DNA of 14,018 bases from Spirochaetales bacterium (GTDB lineage: Bacteria > Spirochaetota > Spirochaetia > DSM-27196 > SLST01), in contig JANQQY010000042.1 in NCBI GenBank assembly GCA_028284845.1, positions 1 to 14,018 on the forward strand, read 5' to 3'. Below are positions 7,632 to 14,018 of this stretch, one piece after another. Within the stretch, counting starts at the first letter, position 1. Every line of letters starts with the position of its first letter. The notes beneath the pieces are model-generated. The model was not told where the DNA came from. It ran no database searches and saw only the letters and a program-made list of their open reading frames with translations. The position numbers were made by a program, and so were the translations under genes.

Positions 7632-7635
7632 GGCG
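7612..7635 (+). promoter_or_regulatory. Candidate LacI-family operator, copy 2
   Basis: The 24 bases here match 11014-11037, in front of the GH31 gene, at 20 positions (differences only at the 6th, 12th, 17th and 19th). Shared blocks are TGTCC, ACGTA, GTCA and TGGCG. The core CCCACGTAGG (7615-7624) is a 10-bp palindrome with one mismatch and a central CpG, as LacI-family operators usually have. It covers the spacer, -10 and start region of the proposed promoter, so binding would repress. The binder is inferred to be the LacI protein encoded at 9834-10937. Confidence 0.55.
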
Positions 7636-7668
7636 CTTATGAACGCCGGGGATTCTCGCGCGCCCCAA

Positions 7669-8763
7669 ATGACAAGCAAAGAGCGTCTGATCGCGGCGAT
7701 GAGTGGTGATCCATACGATCATCCTCCGTTTGCGCCGTTTCTCGCCTACTTCTGGGAGGCGCAGCCGGAACCGGTTCGATCCCGCGGGCGCCGCGCGTTT
7801 CTCCGGGAGATCGGCGCAGACATGCTCTGGCGTGGTGCGCCATCGGCGATTGATCACCAGACGCCCGGCCTTGAAGTCAACGTCTCGCGCCGCAATGGTT
7901 GGACGAAGGTAGTGTATGAGACTCCCGTCGGCTCTCTCTCAGAAGAGTACGCGGAGAGTGTTGAGGGAAACACCCGGTACCTCACCCGTCACGCGGTCAC
8001 GGATCCAGATCATTACAAGATCCTCGCCTGGATTGAGGAGCACACGAGGCTCATCGTAGATCCGTCGCGTGCGCGCGAGCATCTCGCCGCAGATGGAAGC
8101 GAGGGGGTGTCGCTCGGTATTCCCATTCATACCCGCCACCCCGGACTCCTGAAGACCGCATTCCAGCAACTCGTTGAACACTGGGTTGGAACGGAGCAGC
8201 TGACCTATGATCTTTTTGATCGCCCGGAGATTGTCGACGCCGTTCTCAAGCCGATGTGCGAGCGTAATCGTGAGGCGGTTGAACTCTCATCTGAGCTCGA
8301 TGAGTACGACTACTTCCTGACCTTTGAAGACTCCAGCACGCAGAACTACTCTCCTGAGATGTACTCCACCTACATCGCCCCGGAGATTGGCGATTGGCAG
8401 GCGATCCTCAGCCGGACGGGGAAGCGCTACGTCCAGCACGCGTGCGGTCATCTGAGCGGAATCCTTGATGCCATTTCCAGTCAGGGGATTTGGGGCGTCG
8501 AGAGCCTCTCGCCGCCGCAGACCGGCGACGTCTCGCTCCGCGAGGTGCGTGACCGCTGTGGCGGGTCATTTGGCGTCGTTGGCGGGATGGAGCCGGTGAA
8601 AATGATAGATCTCACGGAAGAGGAGCTGCCGGCCTACGTAGAGAGCGTGCTCGCGGAGAACGGTGGTGGTCGGTTGGTGCTGGCAAACGCCGACTCCCTG
8701 CCTCCGCAAATAACTGTCGGGAAGCTGAGGACGATTGCGGATCACGTACGGAGGCTCCAATGA
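7669..8763 (+). CDS. UroD-family (uroporphyrinogen decarboxylase fold) protein, non-haem type
   Basis: The product is 364 residues from the ATG at 7669, where M-T-S-K-E-R-L-I-A-A matches the usual N-terminus of UroD-family proteins. In-frame starts at 7630 (GTG) and 7639 (ATG) are possible, but both fall inside the operator and promoter region. It belongs to the group of UroD paralogues often found in catabolic clusters, not to haem synthesis. H257-A-C259-G-H is the H-x-C metal pair of methyltransferase-like members. At the place of the third cysteine it has A-N-A-D-S-L-P-P, so that ligand is lost. The last codon overlaps the desaturase start (ATGA, 8760-8763), indicating translational coupling. 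No corrinoid protein is nearby. The reaction is unknown; a demethylase or lyase role in sugar or aglycone use is possible. Confidence 0.8.
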   Translation: MTSKERLIAAMSGDPYDHPPFAPFLAYFWEAQPEPVRSRGRRAFLREIGADMLWRGAPSAIDHQTPGLEVNVSRRNGWTKVVYETPVGSLSEEYAESVEGNTRYLTRHAVTDPDHYKILAWIEEHTRLIVDPSRAREHLAADGSEGVSLGIPIHTRHPGLLKTAFQQLVEHWVGTEQLTYDLFDRPEIVDAVLKPMCERNREAVELSSELDEYDYFLTFEDSSTQNYSPEMYSTYIAPEIGDWQAILSRTGKRYVQHACGHLSGILDAISSQGIWGVESLSPPQTGDVSLREVRDRCGGSFGVVGGMEPVKMIDLTEEELPAYVESVLAENGGGRLVLANADSLPPQITVGKLRTIADHVRRLQ

Positions 8764-9797
8764 TTGAACACATCAAGATCGACTGGTACCGAACCCCGAT
8801 CCCGAGGGATCGACTCAAGGCACTCACTGCAAGGAGCAATTGGAAGCCGCTCCTTCATGTGTTCGCGCAACTCGGGCTCACCGCACTCACGATGTCGCTC
8901 GCCCTCTACTCGTTTGTCAATTGGCCGTGGCCTGTGACGGCAACCCTAGTCTGGGTGCATTGCACCTTCTACACCTTTATTGGCTACGCGGGTGGTGGTC
9001 ACGAACTGAGCCACCGGAATGTCTTTCGATCGCGATGGATAAACGAGGTCGTTATGTTCGTCTACGGTCTCCTGACCTGGGGCAACTACATTCACTTCCG
9101 CCACAGCCATATGAAGCACCACCAGCTGACGGTCCATCACAACCATGACTACGAGGTGATTCTGCCACACATCGTACCTGCGCGGCGTTGGTTGTGGCTT
9201 CTGACCTTCAACGGTCCGACCTTTGTGCGAACGCTGGCAATGACCACTCGACACGCTCTTGGCCGAATCAAAGGGGAGTGGGAGGAGTTCATTTTCCCGG
9301 AGAAAGATCAGAGGAGCCGACGACGACTCTTCTGGCTTGCGCGAGTCATCTTGCTCTTCCACGCGGGAATCATCACGTTTGGAATCCTCTCGGGTTACTG
9401 GATTGTGATTCTTCTCGTCACGGGCGGTGTGTTCACCGCGCAGTGGCTCAATCTGCTCGCCGGACTGCCACAGCACGTAGGCATGGAGTCTGATGTCCCC
9501 GATTGGAGGCTCAGCTGCAGGACATTCGTGCCGCGGCCTCTCGTGCGATTCCTCTACTGGAATATGAACTACCACATAGAGCACCACATGTACGCGAGCG
9601 TCCCGTTTTACAACATTCCCAGGCTCCACCGTGAGATATCCTGGGATCTGCCTGTTCCGGGTAGGGGCCTCTTTCGGTTCTGGATCGCTGAGATGTTCCC
9701 GACAATCCGACATCAACGGGTAGACCCCGCGTGGACGAAACCCCTCGAGTGGCCACAGGGATCGACGCCACCGGTGCGTTACGACACTCCGGAGTAA
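8760..9797 (+). CDS. Membrane fatty-acid-desaturase-family di-iron enzyme
   Basis: The 345-residue integral membrane protein has the three histidine boxes that bind two irons: H81-E-L-S-H85, H117-M-K-H120-H121 (with H115), and H272-I-E-H275-H276, plus H239 in L-P-Q-H. Hydrophobic segments lie at about 31-55, 58-79, 93-109, 192-210 and 212-232. Members use O2 and electrons to desaturate, hydroxylate or oxidise lipids and small hydrophobic compounds; the substrate cannot be told from sequence. The start ATG overlaps the UroD-family stop by four bases, so the two are made together. No ferredoxin or reductase gene is adjacent. An O2-using enzyme beside a UroD-type protein is unexpected and suggests an oxidative step in the same pathway, or a lipid change co-induced with it. 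Confidence 0.88.
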   Translation: MIEHIKIDWYRTPIPRDRLKALTARSNWKPLLHVFAQLGLTALTMSLALYSFVNWPWPVTATLVWVHCTFYTFIGYAGGGHELSHRNVFRSRWINEVVMFVYGLLTWGNYIHFRHSHMKHHQLTVHHNHDYEVILPHIVPARRWLWLLTFNGPTFVRTLAMTTRHALGRIKGEWEEFIFPEKDQRSRRRLFWLARVILLFHAGIITFGILSGYWIVILLVTGGVFTAQWLNLLAGLPQHVGMESDVPDWRLSCRTFVPRPLVRFLYWNMNYHIEHHMYASVPFYNIPRLHREISWDLPVPGRGLFRFWIAEMFPTIRHQRVDPAWTKPLEWPQGSTPPVRYDTPE

Positions 9798-9833
9798 CTC
9801 GCATAGGTCCGGCGGATCAGTTGGGGAGCCGGA

Positions 9834-10937
9834 TCATATTTGTGGGGCAATGAGTGGCTTTGAGATCTCTCCAATGATGTCAAAGTTGTTCCGCTGGTCA
9901 ACGTTGCTTCTGAAGATAACTTGAGGCGTTATGATGTATCGATCGCGTGGAGGTCGCTGCCCGGACTCAACGTATGTCTCCATGAGTTTCACGATCCCGT
10001 AGCCCTGGAGCGTGGGGTTTTGATAGATCTCCGCAGTGACCCTGCCGGACTGAAGGAATCCGGTGATCTCAGGTGAAAGGTCAAACCCAACCACGTCAGG
10101 CATCTCTGACGGGTCGGAGCTGTTGAGAAGCTCAACAAAGTAGTCTGTAAAGGGTGGGATCCAGAAGATGACTCCCTTCTCCGCGGGAACTGAGCGCAGC
10201 TGGTCGATGATCGTGCGCGTGTTCGGGACCTCGCCGTCCTTCCGAACGACCACCTCATGGATCTCGACTCCCGGCAACCGCGAAAGCACAGAGACGGCGC
10301 CGTCGCGCCGCTGTCGCAGGATGTCCGCGCCCGGCATGAACGAGCCCTCGTCGAACTGAATGGTGAACAAAGCAACGGTGCCACCCTCACGGAGAAGGTT
10401 GCCGATCACCTCGCCGGCGAGCTCGCCCTGCTGTCGGTGTTCAGGGCCCAGGTAGCAGATCCGATCTGCATCAAGAAAATCCGCGTTGAGCGCTGCAAAC
10501 GGGATCTCGTGTCGCTTCACCCAGCTCACGATCCGCTCCATCTCCATGCCCGTGTGATTGACGAGGGCGATGCAGTCCACGCCGTCGCGGGCGATTGCTC
10601 GCAAGTGACGCATCATAGCCTCGTAGGATCCCGCCCGCTTGTAGACCACGTCGAATCCCAGATGTGCGATCTGGTGCGCGGCCACCTCTGCGCCGGAGGC
10701 GACATCGGCCCAGAACGACCGGGGCGTGTCCATCGTCAGAATGGCGATCCGCCGCCGGTTTCGGCCTTGGAGAGCTCGTGCACTCCGATTTGGCGTGTAT
10801 CCGTTCTTGAGAGCAAACTCCATGATCCGATCGCGCTGGATTGGGGAGACGGAGCCAGGTTGATTAAACGCCCGTTGAACGGTCTTCAGCGAGATTCCTA
10901 ACGCCTGTGCAATCTCCTGCTGCGTGATCGGCCCCAT
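9834..10937 (-). CDS. LacI-family transcriptional regulator
   Basis: The product is 367 residues from the ATG at 10937; a TTG at 10946 three codons upstream is an alternative. No strong ribosome site precedes either. The N-terminus is a LacI helix-turn-helix (T-Q-Q-E-I-A-Q-A-L-G-I-S-L-K-T-V-Q-R-A), then Y-T-P-N-R-S-A-R-A-L, the hinge helix whose leucine wedges into a central CpG of the operator. Residues from about 63 to 340 form a periplasmic-binding-protein-like sugar domain. It is divergent from the GH31-GH39 genes and convergent with the UroD-desaturase pair. Candidate operators with central CpG stand in front of both units, so it is probably a repressor released by a xylose-containing sugar. 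The effector is inferred from the neighbours only. Confidence 0.9.
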   Translation of the reverse strand: MGPITQQEIAQALGISLKTVQRAFNQPGSVSPIQRDRIMEFALKNGYTPNRSARALQGRNRRRIAILTMDTPRSFWADVASGAEVAAHQIAHLGFDVVYKRAGSYEAMMRHLRAIARDGVDCIALVNHTGMEMERIVSWVKRHEIPFAALNADFLDADRICYLGPEHRQQGELAGEVIGNLLREGGTVALFTIQFDEGSFMPGADILRQRRDGAVSVLSRLPGVEIHEVVVRKDGEVPNTRTIIDQLRSVPAEKGVIFWIPPFTDYFVELLNSSDPSEMPDVVGFDLSPEITGFLQSGRVTAEIYQNPTLQGYGIVKLMETYVESGQRPPRDRYIITPQVIFRSNVDQRNNFDIIGEISKPLIAPQI

Positions 10938-10985
10938 ACCAAGCAATCGTAGCGTCCACGGATTTGATTGGGAAGCAAGTTCTCC

Positions 10986-11014
10986 TTGACGAACCTCCCA
11001 TCACTCCCTAAGAT
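10986..11014 (+). promoter_or_regulatory. Sigma70-type promoter of the xylosidase operon
   Basis: TTGACG (10986-10991) and TAAGAT (11009-11014) are 17 bases apart, matching the sigma70 consensus at 5 and 4 of 6 positions. The predicted start, near 11020-11021, falls in the left arm of the inverted repeat at 11015-11047, the classic position for repression. It leaves a leader of about 30 bases to the GH31 start. Confidence 0.65.
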
Positions 11015-11047
11015 GTCCTACGTACGTCAATATGGCGTACGTAGGAC
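11015..11047 (+). promoter_or_regulatory. Candidate LacI-family operator, 33-bp inverted repeat
   Basis: GTCCTACGTACGTC and GGCGTACGTAGGAC are 14-base arms around the centre AATAT; the outer 11 bases pair perfectly and one inner pair is mismatched. Each arm holds a 10-bp near-palindrome with central CpG (CCTACGTACG at 11017-11026, CGTACGTAGG at 11036-11045), so it may be one large site or two adjacent operators 19 bp apart. It follows the -10 directly and ends 3 bases before the GH31 start codon. The part at 11014-11037 recurs at 7612-7635. Confidence 0.65.
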
Positions 11048-11050
11048 GGA

Positions 11051-13492
11051 ATGTCGAGTAGTGAACTGCGACTGGCAGCGAAGTTTCCTCAGAGGATCGA
11101 CACGGGGGATCACGCAAGCACGATGTCTCCTCTCTATTCGGGGCCTCGAACCTTGCGTCGGCTCGACGGAGCACGCCATGTACGAGTCGAGAGTGTCCTG
11201 AGAGCCGCGCCGCAGGCCGCGGGCGCGGCCTTTGAGGTTGGCGTCAGAGCATATGAGAATCGGTTCGTCCAGACGCATGAAACGCAAATGTACCAGTTCA
11301 CGGCGGGCGAGAGTGAGAGTCCGCTTGTCTGCGAAGTCGGGTATCACGATCGCGACGTGGTTCGTGTTCGCTGCGGCTCCGATGGCCTTGCCGACCCTTA
11401 TGCCGGTATTGCAGACGCCGATCGTATGCTTATCTCCAGACAGAAATCGTCCCTGCTGGCATCTGTGTCTTCTGACACCGTCACCGACACGGACGGACAC
11501 TCAACAAGCGCCACGCGCATCACGCCGGATACGGGCGAAACATCGATCTGTGTAACCCACGACCCGTTTCGAATCTCGATCCTGGACCGTGAAGGATCTG
11601 AGATCTTTGGCCAGAAGAAGCGAGATCTGTTCACGAGCGACGTCTGGGACATGGGGATTGCCGTGGCGCCGGACGCCTCCTCGAGTCCGAGTGTGGCGTT
11701 CTGCGAGTCGATTGAGATTCGCGATGGCGAACACTTTGTGGGACTTGGTGAGCGATTTGACGGGGTCCGGCGAAACGGCAGACCGGTCGACTTTCGCAAC
11801 AAGGATGCGATTGGGACAAGCAGCAAACGGACCTACATCAACGTTCCGTTCTACATCTCATCCGCTGGATATGGTCTTTTCCTCAACTCCTCTGCCAACC
11901 CGGAGTGGGGGATAGGTGTTGACGATCTCACCGCACTCGATATCGCCATTGCCGACGAGCAGATCGACTACTTCGTCATCTACGGACCTGATCCGGCGAC
12001 GATTCTCCGCCGGTACTCCGAACTCACGGGGTTCGCTCCTGTGCCGCCTGTCTGGTCGTTTGGACTCTGGCTGAGTCGAAACAGCTACGTGAGCTGGGAC
12101 GTCGTCGACGAGGTCGTGGCGGAAGCCGACCGTCGAGGCTTGCCGTTCGACGTCGTTCACCTTGATACGGCGTGGTTCAAGGAAGACTGGAACTGTGACC
12201 TCAGATTCAGTCCCGATCGATTTTCCGACCCGGAAGCTCATCTTGCAGCGCTGCGGAAACGAGGAGTCCGGGTGAGCCTCTGGCAGTACAACTTCATTCC
12301 TCCACGTGAGGACAATGAGAACTTCAAGCAGGCAAGAGCCAACGGCTACCTGGTCACCGGATTGGACGGTGATTCGTTCTCCTACCCGGAAGATTCCGTT
12401 GGGAGTTGGATCGACGACCAGATCATCGACTTCACGAACCCAGATGCCTCGTCGTGGTATGCAGCCCAGATCGAGCGCCTCATCCAGGGCGGCGCCTCTG
12501 CGATCAAGGTCGATTTTGGTGAGGGCGTACCGGACAATGCGCACTATGCCGGCATGCCGGGCAGTCGTGTCCATAATCTCTACTCGCTGATCTACACGCG
12601 AGCGATTGCGGAAGCGACTCATCGTGCAAGTGGTGAGTGGATCGTCTGGGCGCGAAGCGGCACCGCGGGGAGCCAGAGGTATCCCGTGCATTGGGGAGGC
12701 GATAGTCAGTGTTCGTGGGCGGGCCTGCGCGGAACGCTTCGAGCTGCGCTCAGCATCGGACTCTCCGGGATTCCCTTCTTTTCCCACGACATTGGCGGGT
12801 TTATTGGAAGGCCAAGCGCCGAACTCTACGTGCGATGGGCTCAGTTCGGTCTGTTGAGCTCGCACTCGAGAACCCACGGGAACGGGGATACGAACAGCCG
12901 TGAGCCATGGTCATTCGGCGAACGCGCGAACACGGTATTCCAGGAGTTCGTGCGCCTTCGGTATACGCTCCTCCCCTACCTTCTTCACTGCGCCAATCAG
13001 GCGTCTGCGACCGGGAAGCCGGTGGTCCGTGCCATGCTGCTCGAGTTCCCTGACGACGAGATGACCTGGATCATTGAGGATCAGTACATGCTGGGAGACG
13101 CGTTGCTGGTCGCTCCGGTTCTCGAACCCATCCACCAGAGTCGTCGGCGTCGCGTCTACCTCCCCAAGGGCACCTGGTACGACTACTGGACCGGCGCGCC
13201 GTGGACCTCAGCCGGTGAGTGGATCACGCTGGATGTTGAACTCGAACGGATTCCCATCTTCGCCAGAGCCGGTGCGCTGATCCCGTACACGACGCCGCGC
13301 ACCCGCACGGAGAATACGATTCTCCCCATCGAGTCGGTCGTTGGGTACCCGGGACGTGAAGGCGAGGAGGCGGTACTTGATCTCCGAGTGGAGGGGCGAC
13401 ACTTCTCGTACCGGCTTCGCGGGAATCGAATCGAGGAAACGGGCGCTGATCGGTCCGGGGCGAGGCTTCGCGTCGTTGGAGCCGATCGATGA
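11051..13492 (+). CDS. GH31 alpha-xylosidase (YicI-like)
   Basis: The 813-residue product is a glycoside hydrolase family 31 enzyme closest in pattern to E. coli YicI, which removes alpha-xylose from isoprimeverose and xyloglucan-type ends. An N-terminal beta-domain covers about 1-320, a TIM barrel follows from P-V-W-S-F-G-L-W-L at about 333-341, and C-terminal beta-domains come after about 690. D488 in I-K-V-D-F-G-E is the nucleophile and D551 in H-W-G-G-D the acid/base. F-S-H-D-I-G-G-F at 577-584 and S-S-H-S-R-T-H-G at 603-610 shape the sugar site. There is no signal peptide, so it acts in the cytoplasm. The chosen ATG has AGGA four bases upstream; an ATG at 11123 giving 789 residues, nearer YicI's 772, is an alternative. 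The stop overlaps the GH39 start (ATGA). Confidence 0.93.
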   Translation: MSSSELRLAAKFPQRIDTGDHASTMSPLYSGPRTLRRLDGARHVRVESVLRAAPQAAGAAFEVGVRAYENRFVQTHETQMYQFTAGESESPLVCEVGYHDRDVVRVRCGSDGLADPYAGIADADRMLISRQKSSLLASVSSDTVTDTDGHSTSATRITPDTGETSICVTHDPFRISILDREGSEIFGQKKRDLFTSDVWDMGIAVAPDASSSPSVAFCESIEIRDGEHFVGLGERFDGVRRNGRPVDFRNKDAIGTSSKRTYINVPFYISSAGYGLFLNSSANPEWGIGVDDLTALDIAIADEQIDYFVIYGPDPATILRRYSELTGFAPVPPVWSFGLWLSRNSYVSWDVVDEVVAEADRRGLPFDVVHLDTAWFKEDWNCDLRFSPDRFSDPEAHLAALRKRGVRVSLWQYNFIPPREDNENFKQARANGYLVTGLDGDSFSYPEDSVGSWIDDQIIDFTNPDASSWYAAQIERLIQGGASAIKVDFGEGVPDNAHYAGMPGSRVHNLYSLIYTRAIAEATHRASGEWIVWARSGTAGSQRYPVHWGGDSQCSWAGLRGTLRAALSIGLSGIPFFSHDIGGFIGRPSAELYVRWAQFGLLSSHSRTHGNGDTNSREPWSFGERANTVFQEFVRLRYTLLPYLLHCANQASATGKPVVRAMLLEFPDDEMTWIIEDQYMLGDALLVAPVLEPIHQSRRRRVYLPKGTWYDYWTGAPWTSAGEWITLDVELERIPIFARAGALIPYTTPRTRTENTILPIESVVGYPGREGEEAVLDLRVEGRHFSYRLRGNRIEETGADRSGARLRVVGADR

Positions 13493-14018
13493 TCGTTTCC
13501 GATGTCCGAGAGCAGGTTCAGATCGATCTGGCCCGGAGCATTACTCACGCGAAGAAGCTTCGTAGGCCCTGGCAGCGGTTGATCTGTGCCGGCCGCGCCC
13601 ACGAAGGGCTCCGGGACTCGTGGAGAGATCAGCTGCGCCGTGTCCAGCGTGAGATCGGCTTTGACTACATCAGGTTTCATGGGCTCTTCATGGACGAGAT
13701 GATGGTCTATTCGGAGGCCACAGATGGGGCTCCGCTCTACAACTGGCTCTACGTGGATGACCTCTTTGACTTCCTTCTTGACTGCGGCATTCGCCCCTTC
13801 GTCGAGCTGGCATTTATGCCGTCCGCCCTCGCAACTGACGAGAAGGCGATCTTCTGGTGGAAGGGCAGGATGTCGCCGCCCCGGAGCTATGGGAGCTGGG
13901 GTGAGCTTGTCGCCGAACTCGCACGCCACTGCATTGGCCGGTACGGTCTGGAAGAGGTTCGTAGCTGGTACTTCGAAGTGTGGAACGAGGCGAACCTGAA
14001 GGATTGGTTCTTCTCCGG
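13489..14018 (+). CDS. GH39 beta-xylosidase, N-terminal part (cut by right edge)
   Basis: The frame from the ATG at 13489 stays open to the window end (176 codons). It shows the GH39 pattern of xylan 1,4-beta-xylosidases such as XynB: residues about 36-38 in the C-A-G-R-A-H segment, W-R-D-Q-L, Y-I-R-F-H-G-L-F-M-D-E-M, P-F-V-E-L-A-F-M-P-S-A-L-A, F-W-W-K-G, and near the cut Y-F-E-V-W-N-E-A-N-L, whose glutamate is the acid/base. The nucleophile lies beyond the edge. No signal peptide is visible, so it is cytoplasmic and works on imported xylo-oligosaccharides. Its ATG shares ATGA with the GH31 stop, implying coupled translation and a shared role: GH31 removes alpha-linked and GH39 beta-linked xylose. 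Confidence 0.9.
   Translation, partial: MIVSDVREQVQIDLARSITHAKKLRRPWQRLICAGRAHEGLRDSWRDQLRRVQREIGFDYIRFHGLFMDEMMVYSEATDGAPLYNWLYVDDLFDFLLDCGIRPFVELAFMPSALATDEKAIFWWKGRMSPPRSYGSWGELVAELARHCIGRYGLEEVRSWYFEVWNEANLKDWFFS

Noticed and set aside
7669..8763. Reading this gene as hemE (haem biosynthesis uroporphyrinogen decarboxylase)
   Set aside because: It has the H-x-C pair of methyltransferase-like paralogues, lacks recognisable HemE active-site signatures, and has no haem genes nearby.
8946..9716. 256-codon reverse-strand open frame inside the desaturase gene
   Set aside because: The forward frame has intact histidine boxes and membrane segments; the reverse product has no family features.
9786..9795. 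Perfect palindrome ACTCCGGAGT at the end of the desaturase gene
   Set aside because: It lies in codons, has no loop or T-tract, and no second copy was seen; chance is likely.
9808..9833. TCCGGC ... GCCGGA hairpin between the convergent desaturase and LacI genes, as a possible bidirectional terminator
   Set aside because: The arms are only 6 bp with a 14-base loop, and no T-run follows on either strand.

Overview
The window looks like chromosome of a moderately high-GC, Gram-negative-type bacterium. It has a chemoreceptor, a likely signal-peptide outer-membrane protein, LacI-controlled glycosidases and corrinoid-type methyltransferase relatives. A free-living Spirochaetota-like anaerobe or facultative organism would fit, but this is a guess from gene content and no marker gene settles it. 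No RNA gene, insertion sequence, CRISPR array or phage gene was seen. Two genes run off the edges: a PocR-domain protein at the left and a GH39 xylosidase at the right.

Left part (1-4318). The N-terminal piece of a PocR-domain sensor (minus) is divergent from a tight four-gene plus-strand operon. The operon encodes an MtaA/UroD-family methyltransferase-like protein fused to a C-terminal thioredoxin-like domain, two unequal CobW/COG0523 metallochaperone GTPases, and a small exported, probably beta-barrel protein. Spacings of 3 and 2 bases and a 1-base overlap imply one transcript. PocR domains and MtaA-type proteins belong to corrinoid/methyl-transfer biology, and COG0523 GTPases deliver metals, so the operon reads as a metal-dependent methyl-transfer or cofactor-maintenance unit of unknown substrate.

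Middle (4303-7565). A calcineurin-like phosphoesterase (minus) converges on the operon with a 16-base overlap of the 3' ends. Divergent from it is a chemoreceptor whose sensor region is a tandem duplication of a CHASE3-like module.

Right part (7603-14018). A second UroD-family protein is translationally coupled (ATGA) to a membrane di-iron fatty-acid-desaturase-type enzyme. Convergent to them is a LacI-family regulator. Divergent from the regulator is a GH31 alpha-xylosidase coupled (ATGA) to a GH39 beta-xylosidase, a xylo-oligosaccharide or xyloglucan catabolic unit. A good sigma70-type promoter followed by a 33-bp inverted repeat lies in front of the GH31 gene. A 20/24-base match to that repeat lies over the proposed promoter of the UroD/desaturase pair. 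This is the most interesting signal in the window: it suggests that the LacI regulator controls both units, tying an unexplained UroD-desaturase pathway to xylan-type sugar use.
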